A stretch of DNA of 64,000 bases. Origin: Corynebacterium sp. Marseille-P3884. GTDB taxonomy: Bacteria > Actinomycetota > Actinomycetes > Mycobacteriales > Mycobacteriaceae. Position 1 is the first letter of the stretch; each line of letters begins with the position of its first letter. Positions 8,644 to 16,969 of the stretch are shown here, one piece after another. The notes below the pieces were generated by a model. It made no database searches. It saw only the letters and a list, made by a program, of their open reading frames with translations, and was not told the DNA's origin. Both the position numbers and the translations under genes were made by a program. The stretch lies in the NCBI RefSeq assembly GCF_017942225.1, contig NZ_JAGKSD010000003.1, positions 62,001-126,000 on the forward strand. Reading direction: 5' to 3'.

Positions 8644-9822
8644 TTAGGCGAAGTCGGTGGTGGTGTCGTCGAGGCCGGCAGCGTCGCCGCTGTCCTCGTA
8701 GCTCTCCTGGTAAGCGTCCTCGGTGTAGCCGAGCTCGTCCGTGGTCGGCATGTCCATTGCGGTGTTATCGGTGACGATCTCTTCCTCGGCGTCGTAGTAG
8801 CCGTCGCCGTCAGTGTCGGAGATGTGGATGTCGCCGATGCCGTCGCCGTCGGTGTCGATGATCGCGGAGTCCGTCACGCCGTCACCGTCGCTGTCGAGGT
8901 GCTCCTCGTCTGCGCGGCCGTCGCCGTCGGTGTCCAGGACGATCAGGTCGCCGATGCCGTCGCCGTCCGTGTCGTACTGCATCTCTTCGACGACACCGTC
9001 GCCGTCGGCGTCGGTAGCGATCAGGTCTGCGTAGCCGTCGCCGTCGAGGTCGACCGCGATGCCGTCAGCTGGAGACGATGCGGCCGCTGCCTGGCCGTCT
9101 GGCTGCGGAGCCGGTGCTTCCTCAGGAGCCGGTGCCTCCTCCGGTGCCGGTGCCTCGGGAGCCGGTGCCGGTGCTTCTTCCTGTGCCGGTGCCTCGGGAG
9201 CCGGTGCCTCCGGTGCCGGTGCAGTGCCCTCCGGTGCGGCGCCGCCCTCGAGGAACTCGCGCTGCGTCTGGTTCATGCCGCCCGGGGTGCCGCTGGCGGA
9301 GTCGACGACGCCGTCGCCGTCGGTGTCGTACTCGAAGTAGTCAGCAACACCGTCGCCGTCGGTGTCGACGGAGAGGGAATCCGGGGTGCCGTCGTAGTTG
9401 GTGTCGCGGATGGTCACATCTACCTGGCCGTCGCCGTCGGTGTCGATCTCAGCCTTGTCGCTCATGCCGTCGTAGTTGGTGTCGCGGACGGAGGTGTCCA
9501 TCAGGCCATCGTTGTTGGTGTCCTCGCTGACGATGTCCATCTTGCCGTCTTTGTTGGTGTCCTCGGCCAGGATGTTCGCGACGCCGTCGCCGTCGGTGTC
9601 CTGCTCGACCTTCTCAGCGCGGCCGTCGCCATCACGGTCGGTGACGCGGGTCTCAGCCTTGCCGTCGCCGTCCATGTCGACCTGGAGGGAATCGAGCTTG
9701 CCGTCGTAGTTGGTGTCCTGGCCGCCCAGGATCGTGCCGGAGACGGTGTTGCCTTCCGGGTCAACGATGGAGAATTCGCCGTTGTTCTGGTTGGTGTTCG
9801 GGGTGTTGTTCTGGTCGGACAT
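8644..9822 (-). CDS. Asp/Gly 13-residue repeat protein (calcium-binding-like), unknown function
   Basis: A 392-residue acidic protein. It has a polar Asn-rich start (1-35), eleven tandem 13-residue repeats (36-178), a Pro/Ala/Glu linker (179-257, units such as APAPEE), seven more 13-residue repeats (258-348) and an acidic tail. The repeat consensus is DTDGDGxxDxxxx, sometimes DTNYDG, and the register never slips. Such D-x-D-G-D-G loops resemble EF-hand, dockerin or thrombospondin-3 calcium loops (family knowledge); calcium binding is inference. There is no signal peptide, lipobox or membrane segment, so the usual extracellular role is not supported. It is divergent from the IniA-like gene with 291 bp between them. 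At DNA level the gene is an array of about 39-nt coding repeats. Confidence 0.85.
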   Translation of the reverse strand: MSDQNNTPNTNQNNGEFSIVDPEGNTVSGTILGGQDTNYDGKLDSLQVDMDGDGKAETRVTDRDGDGRAEKVEQDTDGDGVANILAEDTNKDGKMDIVSEDTNNDGLMDTSVRDTNYDGMSDKAEIDTDGDGQVDVTIRDTNYDGTPDSLSVDTDGDGVADYFEYDTDGDGVVDSASGTPGGMNQTQREFLEGGAAPEGTAPAPEAPAPEAPAQEEAPAPAPEAPAPEEAPAPEEAPAPQPDGQAAAASSPADGIAVDLDGDGYADLIATDADGDGVVEEMQYDTDGDGIGDLIVLDTDGDGRADEEHLDSDGDGVTDSAIIDTDGDGIGDIHISDTDGDGYYDAEEEIVTDNTAMDMPTTDELGYTEDAYQESYEDSGDAAGLDDTTTDFA

Positions 9823-10113
9823 GATGTGAACCTTTCTGTGAGTCGGTATTCGGTGCGGTCGTGTTGTGGTGCCCGGGTGCCACCGGACTGTGTTGACCTG
9901 ACGTTCTGTCCAGTCACCCGTGTAATGCGCAGCCTATGTCGAAGGTTCCCGTTTGGCTGAGAAAATTTTGAAACTTTTCGGCAAGTGGTAGAAAACAGCA
10001 GGTTAAGGTGCGATTGTTTAGTTGGCTATCGGGACAACTCCGAGCGCAAAAACACGTAAGCTCGGGTGCTCAAGGAATAAACACACGTCTTCAACGATTG
10101 AAAAGGAGACCGG
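9823..10113. other. divergent intergenic region between repeat-protein gene and IniA-like gene
   Basis: These 291 bp must hold both divergent promoters. The part around 9960-10030 is A/T-rich. Reasonable SD sites are present (AGAAAGG for the - gene, AAAAGGAGA for the + gene). I could not settle on -10/-35 boxes or on an ECF-type promoter. Confidence 0.5.
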
Positions 10114-11925
10114 ATGCAGCCCTCGCAGACCCCGCAGCAGCCGCAGCGGCGTACCCCGCAGGAATCGCTGGGACGGGCGCTGAGCATTCTGCGCCGTTAC
10201 GGGGAGACCACTGCGGCGGAGACGGCGGAATCGCTCATGCATGCGTCGTTCCGCAGCGGAACGGTCGTGGTTGTGGGGGAGATCAAGCGCGGAAAGTCGT
10301 CGTTGGTCAATGCGTTGATCGGGCAAAGGGAACTGTTGCCGGTGGACGTGCTGACGTCGACAAGCGCGCCTATCCGTGTCTCCCTGACGGGCGCGGGAGA
10401 AGGGCCCACGGCGCCCGATGTCCAGCTTGTGCGCGGGCAGGGACGGCAGCCGATCACTGTGGAGGAGCTGCCGCGGTACGTCACCATCGACGGGCTTGTC
10501 GGGGCGGAAGCGGGCAGCGACGAGAACGACTTAGCCACCGCTGCGGCTGTGACGCTGGAGTTTCCGCCGCTGGCGGGAGTGATGGTCGTCGATACGCCTG
10601 GCGTGGGCGGCCTCGATGAGCACGCGGTGCAGGCCGCGTTCAGCGAAGCGCACCGCGCCGGGCTGCTGCTCATGGTGTGCGATGCGTCCACCCCGATCAC
10701 GAAACCGGAAATGGACATTCTCGCCGAAGCGCGGCAAGAAGTCGGCGCCGTGGTCGTGGCGGTGACGAAGACAGACAAGAATATCCGCCGCTGGCGCGCG
10801 ATTGTCGAAGACGACAGGCGCCTCATTCGCGAGCACCTCGGAGCGGACGTGCCCGTGATCGGCGTGTCCAGCCTGCGAGCGATGGACGCGGTGGACATGG
10901 CGGCCACCGACCCGCAGCGCGCCGCAGGGATCGCACAACGCAGCGGCATCGTCGAGCTGCGCGGCCAGATCACCACCCTGTTGGCGAATCCGCAGGCGCT
11001 GGGCCTGCGCAGCGCGATGGAATCGGTGACGACGAAACTGGTGGAGCTCGTCGCACGCACGGACCGCGAGATCGAGGTCAATGCCGAGCCGACGGAAGGC
11101 GTGGCCAAGCTCGAGCAGGAACAGAAAGAGCTCGAAGAACTCAAAGAGCACGCCTCGGAGTGGGAGCAGCTGCTCAGCCGCGATATCCAGCTGATGCGCA
11201 ACCGCATCACCGATGAGCTCGACGGGGACATCGAGCAGCTGCGCAATAAGTGGACGAAGCGAATCAACAGCGAAGGAATGCGCGTGCTGCGGTCGAAGCC
11301 GCAGGTGTTCACCAGCCAGATCGAAACAGAACTGACTGACCTTATCGGCACCACGCTGGACAAGCAGCTCGCCGGGCTGAAGCAGCGCGCCCAACAACTG
11401 TTCCCGGACCACCCGGAGATCGTCCACTCGGTGGCGGGCGCGGCGGTGGAGTCCATCACGGTGGACGAGGTCAAGGGCCGCGACGTAGAGAAGAAGACGA
11501 AGGATCTGATTGACCCGTCGATGGTCACCATGGGTGTGATCGGCTCGGGCATGCTCCTCGCGGTGATCCCGGTTGCGCCACTGGCCGGTGCTGTCTGGGT
11601 GGGCATCAACATGGGTTTCCGAGCCCTTCGCAACGGCAAGAATCACCTGATCCAGTGGCTGCGCGAAACAGTGCAGACGACGCGCATGTCTATTGTGCGC
11701 ATGGTGGACACGATGATTGCGGCGGCGCGCACCGAGATGGTGCTGCGCTACCGCTCGCATTTGCGCCAGGAGCAAAAGGAGGTCCAAGGCCACATCAAGG
11801 AAGCGCGCGACGCGGCCCGGGCGACCGAGTCGAGCCGCCAGGAGACGATCACGCGGTTGACGAAGAACAAGAAGATTCTCCAGGCCACGATCGACGAGCT
11901 GCGGAACCATCTCCGCCAGATCTAG
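10114..11925 (+). CDS. IniA-like dynamin-family GTPase
   Basis: A bacterial dynamin-like protein, expected to bind GTP and remodel or repair the membrane. The 603 residues show G1 GEIKRGKSS (55-63), G3 DTPGVGG (160-166) and G4 TKTDK (218-222). A long Glu/Lys/Leu coiled coil follows (from about 330), then a hydrophobic membrane segment (about 468-500) and a second coiled coil to the end. This order (GTPase, helical neck, membrane loop, helix) and the local sequence resemble mycobacterial IniA, a protein induced by cell-wall drugs (family knowledge). The ATG follows AAAAGGAGA. A second GTPase gene begins 14 bp after the stop, so the two are cotranscribed and probably work as a pair. The gene carries the one-base variant CGTCGACAAGC. 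Confidence 0.85.
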   Translation: MQPSQTPQQPQRRTPQESLGRALSILRRYGETTAAETAESLMHASFRSGTVVVVGEIKRGKSSLVNALIGQRELLPVDVLTSTSAPIRVSLTGAGEGPTAPDVQLVRGQGRQPITVEELPRYVTIDGLVGAEAGSDENDLATAAAVTLEFPPLAGVMVVDTPGVGGLDEHAVQAAFSEAHRAGLLLMVCDASTPITKPEMDILAEARQEVGAVVVAVTKTDKNIRRWRAIVEDDRRLIREHLGADVPVIGVSSLRAMDAVDMAATDPQRAAGIAQRSGIVELRGQITTLLANPQALGLRSAMESVTTKLVELVARTDREIEVNAEPTEGVAKLEQEQKELEELKEHASEWEQLLSRDIQLMRNRITDELDGDIEQLRNKWTKRINSEGMRVLRSKPQVFTSQIETELTDLIGTTLDKQLAGLKQRAQQLFPDHPEIVHSVAGAAVESITVDEVKGRDVEKKTKDLIDPSMVTMGVIGSGMLLAVIPVAPLAGAVWVGINMGFRALRNGKNHLIQWLRETVQTTRMSIVRMVDTMIAAARTEMVLRYRSHLRQEQKEVQGHIKEARDAARATESSRQETITRLTKNKKILQATIDELRNHLRQI

Positions 11926-11939
11926 GAAGGATTGCGACG

Positions 11940-13397
11940 ATGAATGCTCCACATCCGGTGCACGAGCAGAACACCGAAGCCTTGGATGTCCTTTTGCGGC
12001 AGAGCGTCGACGCTTTGGCGCGAGGCGGCCCGCAGTTGGAGACGCCGGCTTCGGAGCTGCGGGAAATGGTGACGCGTCCGCCGCGCGTGGCGGTGATCGG
12101 CCGTTTGAAGTCGGGAAAGTCGACGCTGGTGAATGCATTGACGGAATCGCGGATCGCGGCGACCGGTTCGCTTGAGTGCACGATGGCGGTGAGCGTGTAC
12201 GACGAGGGAGCGCCGGCGCGCGCGGAGGTCGTCGGGCTTGACGGGAAGGTGACGTCGATTTCGCTCGCGGGCGAGGCGTTGACGGATTTGCAGCGGCCGC
12301 TCGATGAGGTGGATTTCGTGCGTCAATTCATCCCGATCGCGCGGTTGTCGACATTGGGCATCATCGACACGCCGGGCACCGCGACGCTCACAGTCGAAAA
12401 CGAGGCGCGCACGCGCCGCACGCTTCTCGACGGCACCCGCGACACCAAGCGCGCCAGCTCTTGGGCCGACTGTGTCGTGTTCCTTTCTGATTCCGCACCG
12501 CGTGAAGACGAAAGAGGGTTTCTTTCCGAGCTCGGCATGACCCCGTTGACGACTGTGGGCGTCCTGTCGCGCGCAGACTCTTTCGGTCCGGGGGCCTTTG
12601 GGCACCACGACCCGCTGGAAATGGCGCAGCACTATGCGGGGCGGATCGCAGCGCAGCTCGGCGGGCACGTTGGAACGATGGTTCCGCTCTCAGGCCTGCT
12701 GGCGGAGTCGGCGCTGACGGGACGCATCACCGAATCCGTGGCCCGAGACCTGGCGGATTTGGCTCATTTGGACCGTGAGGACCTGATCGATTTCGTCGAG
12801 GCAGACGACCCAGGGATCGTGGTGCACGGATTCACTTCCGAAAACCGCGACTACTTGCTCGACGTGGTGGGGGAGTACGGGCTGGTGTATGGCCGGGGTG
12901 TCGCGGCGCAGCAAGGGGCAGCAGGACTATTGGAATGGATGCGCGCGACCTCGGGCATCGACTATTTGACGAGCATCATCACGCAGACGATGCCGTATTT
13001 CGCCATGCTGCAGCGCGCTGTCCGCGTCGTCGACGTCCTCGATTCTTTGGCGAATGCCCCGGAAACCCGCGACCACGTTCTGTGGGTCCAGTCGATTCTT
13101 GAGTCCCAGCCGGCCATGCGTGACGTGATGCTCTACCGCAGCTTCAAAAACACCGTCAGCGACTCGCCTGATTCCGTGCTCATCCCGCGTCTGCTCGCCG
13201 CGATTCAGGGCATCACCCCAGCACAGAAGGTGGGGCTCGAAGACACCGCCTTGCCGGAAGAAGTCACTGCTGCTCTCCGGAGGGAGCTCGGTGATCTCCG
13301 CGAATTGGCGATGACACCGCTGTCGGCTGCGGAGGATGATGCCCGTGAGCGTCTCATCGTCGCGTATCAAGCCGCGTGGAATAAGATTGCAAGCTAA
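11940..13397 (+). CDS. IniC-like dynamin-family GTPase
   Basis: Second GTPase of the pair, 485 residues. G1 is GRLKSGKST (54-62), G3 DTPGT (about 143) and the G4-like motif SRAD (about 211). Segments such as MVPLSGLLAESAL and the region around LLDVVGEYGLVYGRG match IniC of mycobacteria better than they match IniA. No clear membrane segment is seen, as in IniC. The start is the ATG at 11940, whose SD GGAAGG overlaps the stop codon of the preceding gene, which suggests translational coupling; the open frame runs upstream into that gene but lacks its own SD there. A likely partner is the IniA-like protein; the Hsp70-like gene follows after 63 bp. Confidence 0.83.
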   Translation: MNAPHPVHEQNTEALDVLLRQSVDALARGGPQLETPASELREMVTRPPRVAVIGRLKSGKSTLVNALTESRIAATGSLECTMAVSVYDEGAPARAEVVGLDGKVTSISLAGEALTDLQRPLDEVDFVRQFIPIARLSTLGIIDTPGTATLTVENEARTRRTLLDGTRDTKRASSWADCVVFLSDSAPREDERGFLSELGMTPLTTVGVLSRADSFGPGAFGHHDPLEMAQHYAGRIAAQLGGHVGTMVPLSGLLAESALTGRITESVARDLADLAHLDREDLIDFVEADDPGIVVHGFTSENRDYLLDVVGEYGLVYGRGVAAQQGAAGLLEWMRATSGIDYLTSIITQTMPYFAMLQRAVRVVDVLDSLANAPETRDHVLWVQSILESQPAMRDVMLYRSFKNTVSDSPDSVLIPRLLAAIQGITPAQKVGLEDTALPEEVTAALRRELGDLRELAMTPLSAAEDDARERLIVAYQAAWNKIAS

Positions 13398-13460
13398 TCG
13401 TGCCTTTAAGTCGCCGGGCACGATACACTGGCTCCGGTAAATAACAAGGAGGACGAAACT

Positions 13461-14945
13461 GTGGCCCCACCGTGGCACCTAGCTGTTGATTTTGGAACGT
13501 CGAACTCTGCAGCAGCGCACACCAGTCCCGCGGGTGGTTCCGTGGAGGCATTGGCGTTGAGCCACCGGTCAAACCTCATGCCTTCGGCCGTTTTTGTCGA
13601 CGAGTCCGGTGAAGTCATCAGCGGCGACTCGGCTCTGCTCGCTGGTCGCCGCGACCCATCCCGCTTGGTGTTGTCCCCGAAGCGCTTCATCGATCACGAC
13701 ACCGTCCAGCTCGAGGGCGACGATGTGTCGGCGCAGAAGATTTTCGGTGCGATCATTCAGTCGGTGCTGGAGCGCGCGAAATCCCAGCACGCGGGAACCG
13801 ACCCCGCCACGGTCACCTTCACCCACCCGGAGCGGTGGTCCCATAATGCTCTGGGCAATCTCGTTGACGCTGCCAGTGGCACCGGCTTGGACATTCGTCG
13901 TCTGCGCACCATTTCTGAGCCGCGTGCCGCGGCGATTCATTATGCGGCGCAGCAGCGAATTCCCGTCGGCAAGCATGTCGTCGTCTTCGACTTCGGCGGC
14001 GGAACCCTCGACATCGCAGTGCTGCGTGCCGAGCGCAACGGTGACTACCGCGTCGTGGCCGCGAAGGGTGATAACTCGCTGGGCGGCCGCACCATTGACA
14101 ATCTCGTCTACCGCTGGGTGATCGAGCAGATCGACCACGACGATCCGGATCTCGCCGATTCCTTGCGAAACGCCCCTGCATCTGTGATGAATTCGCTGCA
14201 GGAAAATATCCGCGAGGCGAAGGAGATGCTGTCCGACACGTCGTCGGCGACCATCACTATTTCGTCCCCGTCGGGCGAGAAGGACATCCTGATCACCCGC
14301 GACGAATTCAATAGCGTCATCTCGCAGCCCATCGAGCGCGCGACTGACATGACCCGCGCCGTGCTGCGCGAGGCCGGCGTCGAAGATCCGGCGACTCCGA
14401 TCTACCTCACCGGTGGTTCCTCGCGTATCCCGTACGTGCAGGATGAGCTGGGCAAGGTCGGCCGCGTCATGCGTCTCGACGATCCGAAGACCGTCGTCTG
14501 CCGCGGCGCCCTCGTCGCGACGCTGCGCCGTTTCACTCAGTCCGCCGTCGCAGGTGGGCCGAAGCAGAGCGGCGACAACCCATTCGGCCCGGGACCCCGT
14601 CCTGCCCCTGGTGCTGCTCCTGGTCATGCGCCTCGGCCCGGATCTGGCCCTCGTCCTGCCCCCACCCCGACCCCTGCTCCGCGTCCCGCGCCTCGTCCGG
14701 GTGGGCAGCCCATGCCTCCCCGCCCGAATTTCGGACCGCCGGGACCGCAAGGTCAGCGCCCTGGTTTCGCGCCACCACAACGACCACAAGGACCCCAGCA
14801 GCGCCCGCAGCAGATGGCTGCCATGTCTCAGCGACCTGCGCCGAGTGCCCCGAAAAAACAGAAGAGCAACACTCCACTCCTGGCCGGTGTCGGCGTCGGA
14901 GCAGTAGTGCTGCTCATCGTCATTATTATTATCGCGACGAGATAA
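13461..14945 (+). CDS. Hsp70-like ATPase with proline-rich linker and C-terminal membrane anchor
   Basis: Actin/Hsp70-fold ATPase of 494 residues. The nucleotide-binding domain carries VDFGTSNSA (9-17), FDFGGGTLDIAVL (about 176-188) and TGGSSRIPYVQ (about 317). After it there is no DnaK-type substrate-binding beta domain. Instead comes about 95 residues of Pro/Gly/Gln/Arg-rich sequence, then one hydrophobic stretch (about 472-492) ending in ATR, so the protein should be tail-anchored with the ATPase in the cytoplasm. The GTG start follows AAGGAGG. It is in the same orientation and close behind the two dynamin-like genes, and convergent with the sigma-factor gene 11 bp away. Role inferred: membrane-surface chaperone or scaffold for the GTPases. 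Confidence 0.87.
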   Translation: MAPPWHLAVDFGTSNSAAAHTSPAGGSVEALALSHRSNLMPSAVFVDESGEVISGDSALLAGRRDPSRLVLSPKRFIDHDTVQLEGDDVSAQKIFGAIIQSVLERAKSQHAGTDPATVTFTHPERWSHNALGNLVDAASGTGLDIRRLRTISEPRAAAIHYAAQQRIPVGKHVVVFDFGGGTLDIAVLRAERNGDYRVVAAKGDNSLGGRTIDNLVYRWVIEQIDHDDPDLADSLRNAPASVMNSLQENIREAKEMLSDTSSATITISSPSGEKDILITRDEFNSVISQPIERATDMTRAVLREAGVEDPATPIYLTGGSSRIPYVQDELGKVGRVMRLDDPKTVVCRGALVATLRRFTQSAVAGGPKQSGDNPFGPGPRPAPGAAPGHAPRPGSGPRPAPTPTPAPRPAPRPGGQPMPPRPNFGPPGPQGQRPGFAPPQRPQGPQQRPQQMAAMSQRPAPSAPKKQKSNTPLLAGVGVGAVVLLIVIIIIATR

Positions 14946-14956
14946 AGGGCCGGGGC

Positions 14957-15490
14957 TTAAATACCCTGCGCCACGAGGGCATCCTTTAACTTGCGGCGGG
15001 CGCGGTTGAGGCGACTCTTCACCGTCGCAACGGGAATTCCCTGCTGCGCGGCGAGTTCGTCGTAGGTCAAGCCGCCGTATTCGCGCAGGACGAGGACCTC
15101 CTTGAAATCGGGATCGAGTGTCTCGAGTGCTTCACGCACAACCATGGTGGTGGTGATGCGCTGCTGGATCGGGGCAGAGGCATCGGGGGTATCAGCACCG
15201 GCATCGTCGTCGGGAATGTCGCGGCGCTTGCGCAAAAGCTCGAGCGCCGCATTCGACGTGATGCGGTACATCCAGGTGGAAAACCGCGCCTGCGGCTGGA
15301 ACCGGTCGATGTTCTTCCACGCAGAGATCATGGCGTTCTGCATGGCGTCCTCGGCATCGTGGCTGTTGCCCGTCACGGACATGGCGACGGCCCACATACG
15401 GCGCTTCGCGTCGTAGATGAGTTCGGCGAAAGCCTTCTCGTCGCTCGCTTGGGCGCGAGCCACTAGTTCCTGTTCGCGTTCGCGGTCCAC
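14957..15490 (-). CDS. ECF-type RNA polymerase sigma factor
   Basis: A 177-residue sigma-70 family member with only regions 2 and 4. Region 2 includes DAEDAMQNAMISAWK and FSTWMYRITSN; region 4 is the helix-turn-helix LTYDELAAQQGIPVATVKSR. The linker is acidic. The start is GTG at 15490 with AAGGAGG, which overlaps the stop of the small acidic gene upstream, so the two are translated together. No zinc anti-sigma (HxxxCxxC) gene is adjacent. It is convergent with the Hsp70-like gene, and control of the neighbouring envelope cluster is a hypothesis only. Confidence 0.92.
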   Translation of the reverse strand: MDREREQELVARAQASDEKAFAELIYDAKRRMWAVAMSVTGNSHDAEDAMQNAMISAWKNIDRFQPQARFSTWMYRITSNAALELLRKRRDIPDDDAGADTPDASAPIQQRITTTMVVREALETLDPDFKEVLVLREYGGLTYDELAAQQGIPVATVKSRLNRARRKLKDALVAQGI

Positions 15491-15501
15491 GTCATCCCTC
15501 C

Positions 15502-15876
15502 TTAGAAATCTGCCAACGGATCGTCGGGGAAAGCATCAGACGAATCATCTGGCAAAGGCTCGTCAGGCATCGACTCAGGTACCGACTCATCAATCGGATC
15601 GTCAGCGAGGGGATCTGAATCGAGGAATTCAGAGTCAGTTTCTTCGTCGGGGAGTGGGTCGGACGGGTCCACAGCTCCGTCGTCAAGCGAAGTGCCCTCG
15701 TCGAACTCGTCGAGCGAGACCTCCTCGGAACCTGGAATGAGCGAATCGCCAGGATCCGGCGTGGATGGGTCGACGGCGACATCGAGCATGCGCGCAAGAG
15801 CCTCGTCGCTGGGGGCGGAATCGGCGAAAAGCTCGCCGAACGGCGGAAGAACCGTTGGTTCATTGAACTCGTTCAT
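15502..15876 (-). CDS. small acidic protein upstream of sigma factor, unknown
   Basis: A 124-residue protein, unrecognised. Residues 1-40 contain a possible amphipathic helix (PSDEALARMLDVAVD); the rest is disordered and extremely rich in Asp, Glu, Pro and Ser, with repeated DEPLPDD/DDPLAD motifs. There is no Cys/His zinc motif, no membrane segment and no signal peptide. The ATG has a near-perfect AAAGGAGG SD, so strong translation is expected. It precedes the sigma gene by 11 bp in one operon, the position where anti-sigma or sigma-sequestering proteins often lie, but no known anti-sigma fold is visible. Confidence 0.75.
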   Translation of the reverse strand: MNEFNEPTVLPPFGELFADSAPSDEALARMLDVAVDPSTPDPGDSLIPGSEEVSLDEFDEGTSLDDGAVDPSDPLPDEETDSEFLDSDPLADDPIDESVPESMPDEPLPDDSSDAFPDDPLADF

Positions 15877-16165
15877 GATGGGACCTCCTTTCGCCGAGTG
15901 AAACCATGTGTCTTCCGTCAGTGTAATGAGGCCGGCGCGAAAAATGTTCCCGAATTGATCGAGTCAAAGCAGTTTGGTCTTTCGCGAGGGTGCGGTGTAG
16001 TCTTTGACAGTCGCTGTTTTGGGGCGCGCCTTCGCGGATACACGCATGCGAGCGAGGTAGCGACGTACATCCCACGTAAACCCCGAAACGCTTAAATTTA
16101 TCCGATGGTTTTCGGTGCCGTAGCATGCCGGCGCCGTTGCGAGTTGAAGAAAGGGGTAACCCGCT

Positions 16166-16471
16166 ATGTACGCGATCGTCAAGACCGGCGGCAAGCAGTA
16201 CAAGGTTGCCGAAGGCGACCTCGTTCGGGTCGAGAAGATCGAGGGTGAAGCTGGCGATTCTGTGGCGCTCACCCCGGTTCTCCTCGTCGACGGCGCAAAC
16301 GTCACCTCCAAGTCCGAGGACCTCGCCAAGGTCAACGTCTCCGCTGAGATCGTTGAGCACGGCAAGGGCAAGAAGATCAACATCCTCAAGTACAAGAACA
16401 AGACCGGTTACAAGGTGCGTCAGGGCCACCGTCAGCCCAACACGACGCTGAAGATCACCGGCATCAAGTAA
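16166..16471 (+). CDS. rplU: 50S ribosomal protein L21
   Basis: A 101-residue ribosomal protein that binds 23S rRNA. The N-terminus [13 protein letters not shown] and C-terminal [15 protein letters not shown] are diagnostic for L21. The ATG is preceded by GAAAGGGG. It is first in rplU-rpmA, with L27 29 bp downstream and obg after that, the order usual in actinobacteria. Upstream, a TGTAGTCT sequence at about 15997-16004 could be a -10 element. Confidence 0.98.
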   Translation: MYAIVKTGGKQYKVAEGDLVRVEKIEGEAGDSVALTPVLLVDGANVTSKSEDLAKVNVSAEIVEHGKGKKINILKYKNKTGYKVRQGHRQPNTTLKITGIK

Positions 16472-16500
16472 TCCGAGACGCCACTTAGGAGGCAACCACA

Positions 16501-16845
16501 ATGGCAACCAAGAAGGGTGCATCGAGCTCCTCGAACGGCCGCGACTCCGAGTCCAAGCGCCTCGGCGTGAAGCGCTTCGGCGGCCAGCAGGTCAAGGCAG
16601 GCGAGATCCTCGTCCGTCAGCGCGGCACGAAGTTCCACCCGGGCGACAATGTCGGCCGCGGTGGCGACGACACGCTGTTCGCTCTGGCTGCAGGTTCCGT
16701 GCAGTTCGGCATCAAGAAGAAGCGCCGCATCGTCAACATCATTCCGGCTGACGCAGAGGGCGTTTCCTCTGAGGTGCTGGAGGCCGCGAACGACGCTGGC
16801 CTGGTCGACGACGCTGTCGTCGAGGAGAAGTCCGCTACCGCGTAA
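16501..16845 (+). CDS. rpmA: 50S ribosomal protein L27 with C-terminal extension
   Basis: L27 acts near the peptidyl transferase centre. The N-terminus [15 protein letters not shown] and the core [18 protein letters not shown] are canonical. At 114 residues it is about 26 longer than the usual 85-90: after the basic KKKRRIVNI segment it continues with an acidic helix-like tail ([21 protein letters not shown]). The SD TAGGAGG is ideal. A terminator follows at 16867. Confidence 0.97.
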   Translation: MATKKGASSSSNGRDSESKRLGVKRFGGQQVKAGEILVRQRGTKFHPGDNVGRGGDDTLFALAAGSVQFGIKKKRRIVNIIPADAEGVSSEVLEAANDAGLVDDAVVEEKSATA

Positions 16846-16866
16846 CTTCCCGCATTATCTTTGATC

Positions 16867-16903
16867 GCGCCGTGGATCCTTTCGGGGGTCGCACGGCGCT
16901 TTC
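16867..16903 (+). terminator. terminator after rplU-rpmA
   Basis: GCGCCGTG and CACGGCGC form a perfect 8-bp stem with an inner GATCC/GGGTC-like pairing, followed by TTTC. It is immediately followed by a copy of the CGTCGATAAGC word in reverse orientation (16904-16914). Confidence 0.75.
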
Positions 16904-16969
16904 GCTTATCGACGGCCGTACACTCGCTTCCACGTGGAAAACCCCATCTGAAAGGCAGGCATCCCCCCG

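Noticed and set aside
8644..9822. CRISPR array, because of about 39-nt repeats
   Set aside because: The repeats are contiguous, degenerate, without spacers, and are in frame in a protein; no cas genes are present.
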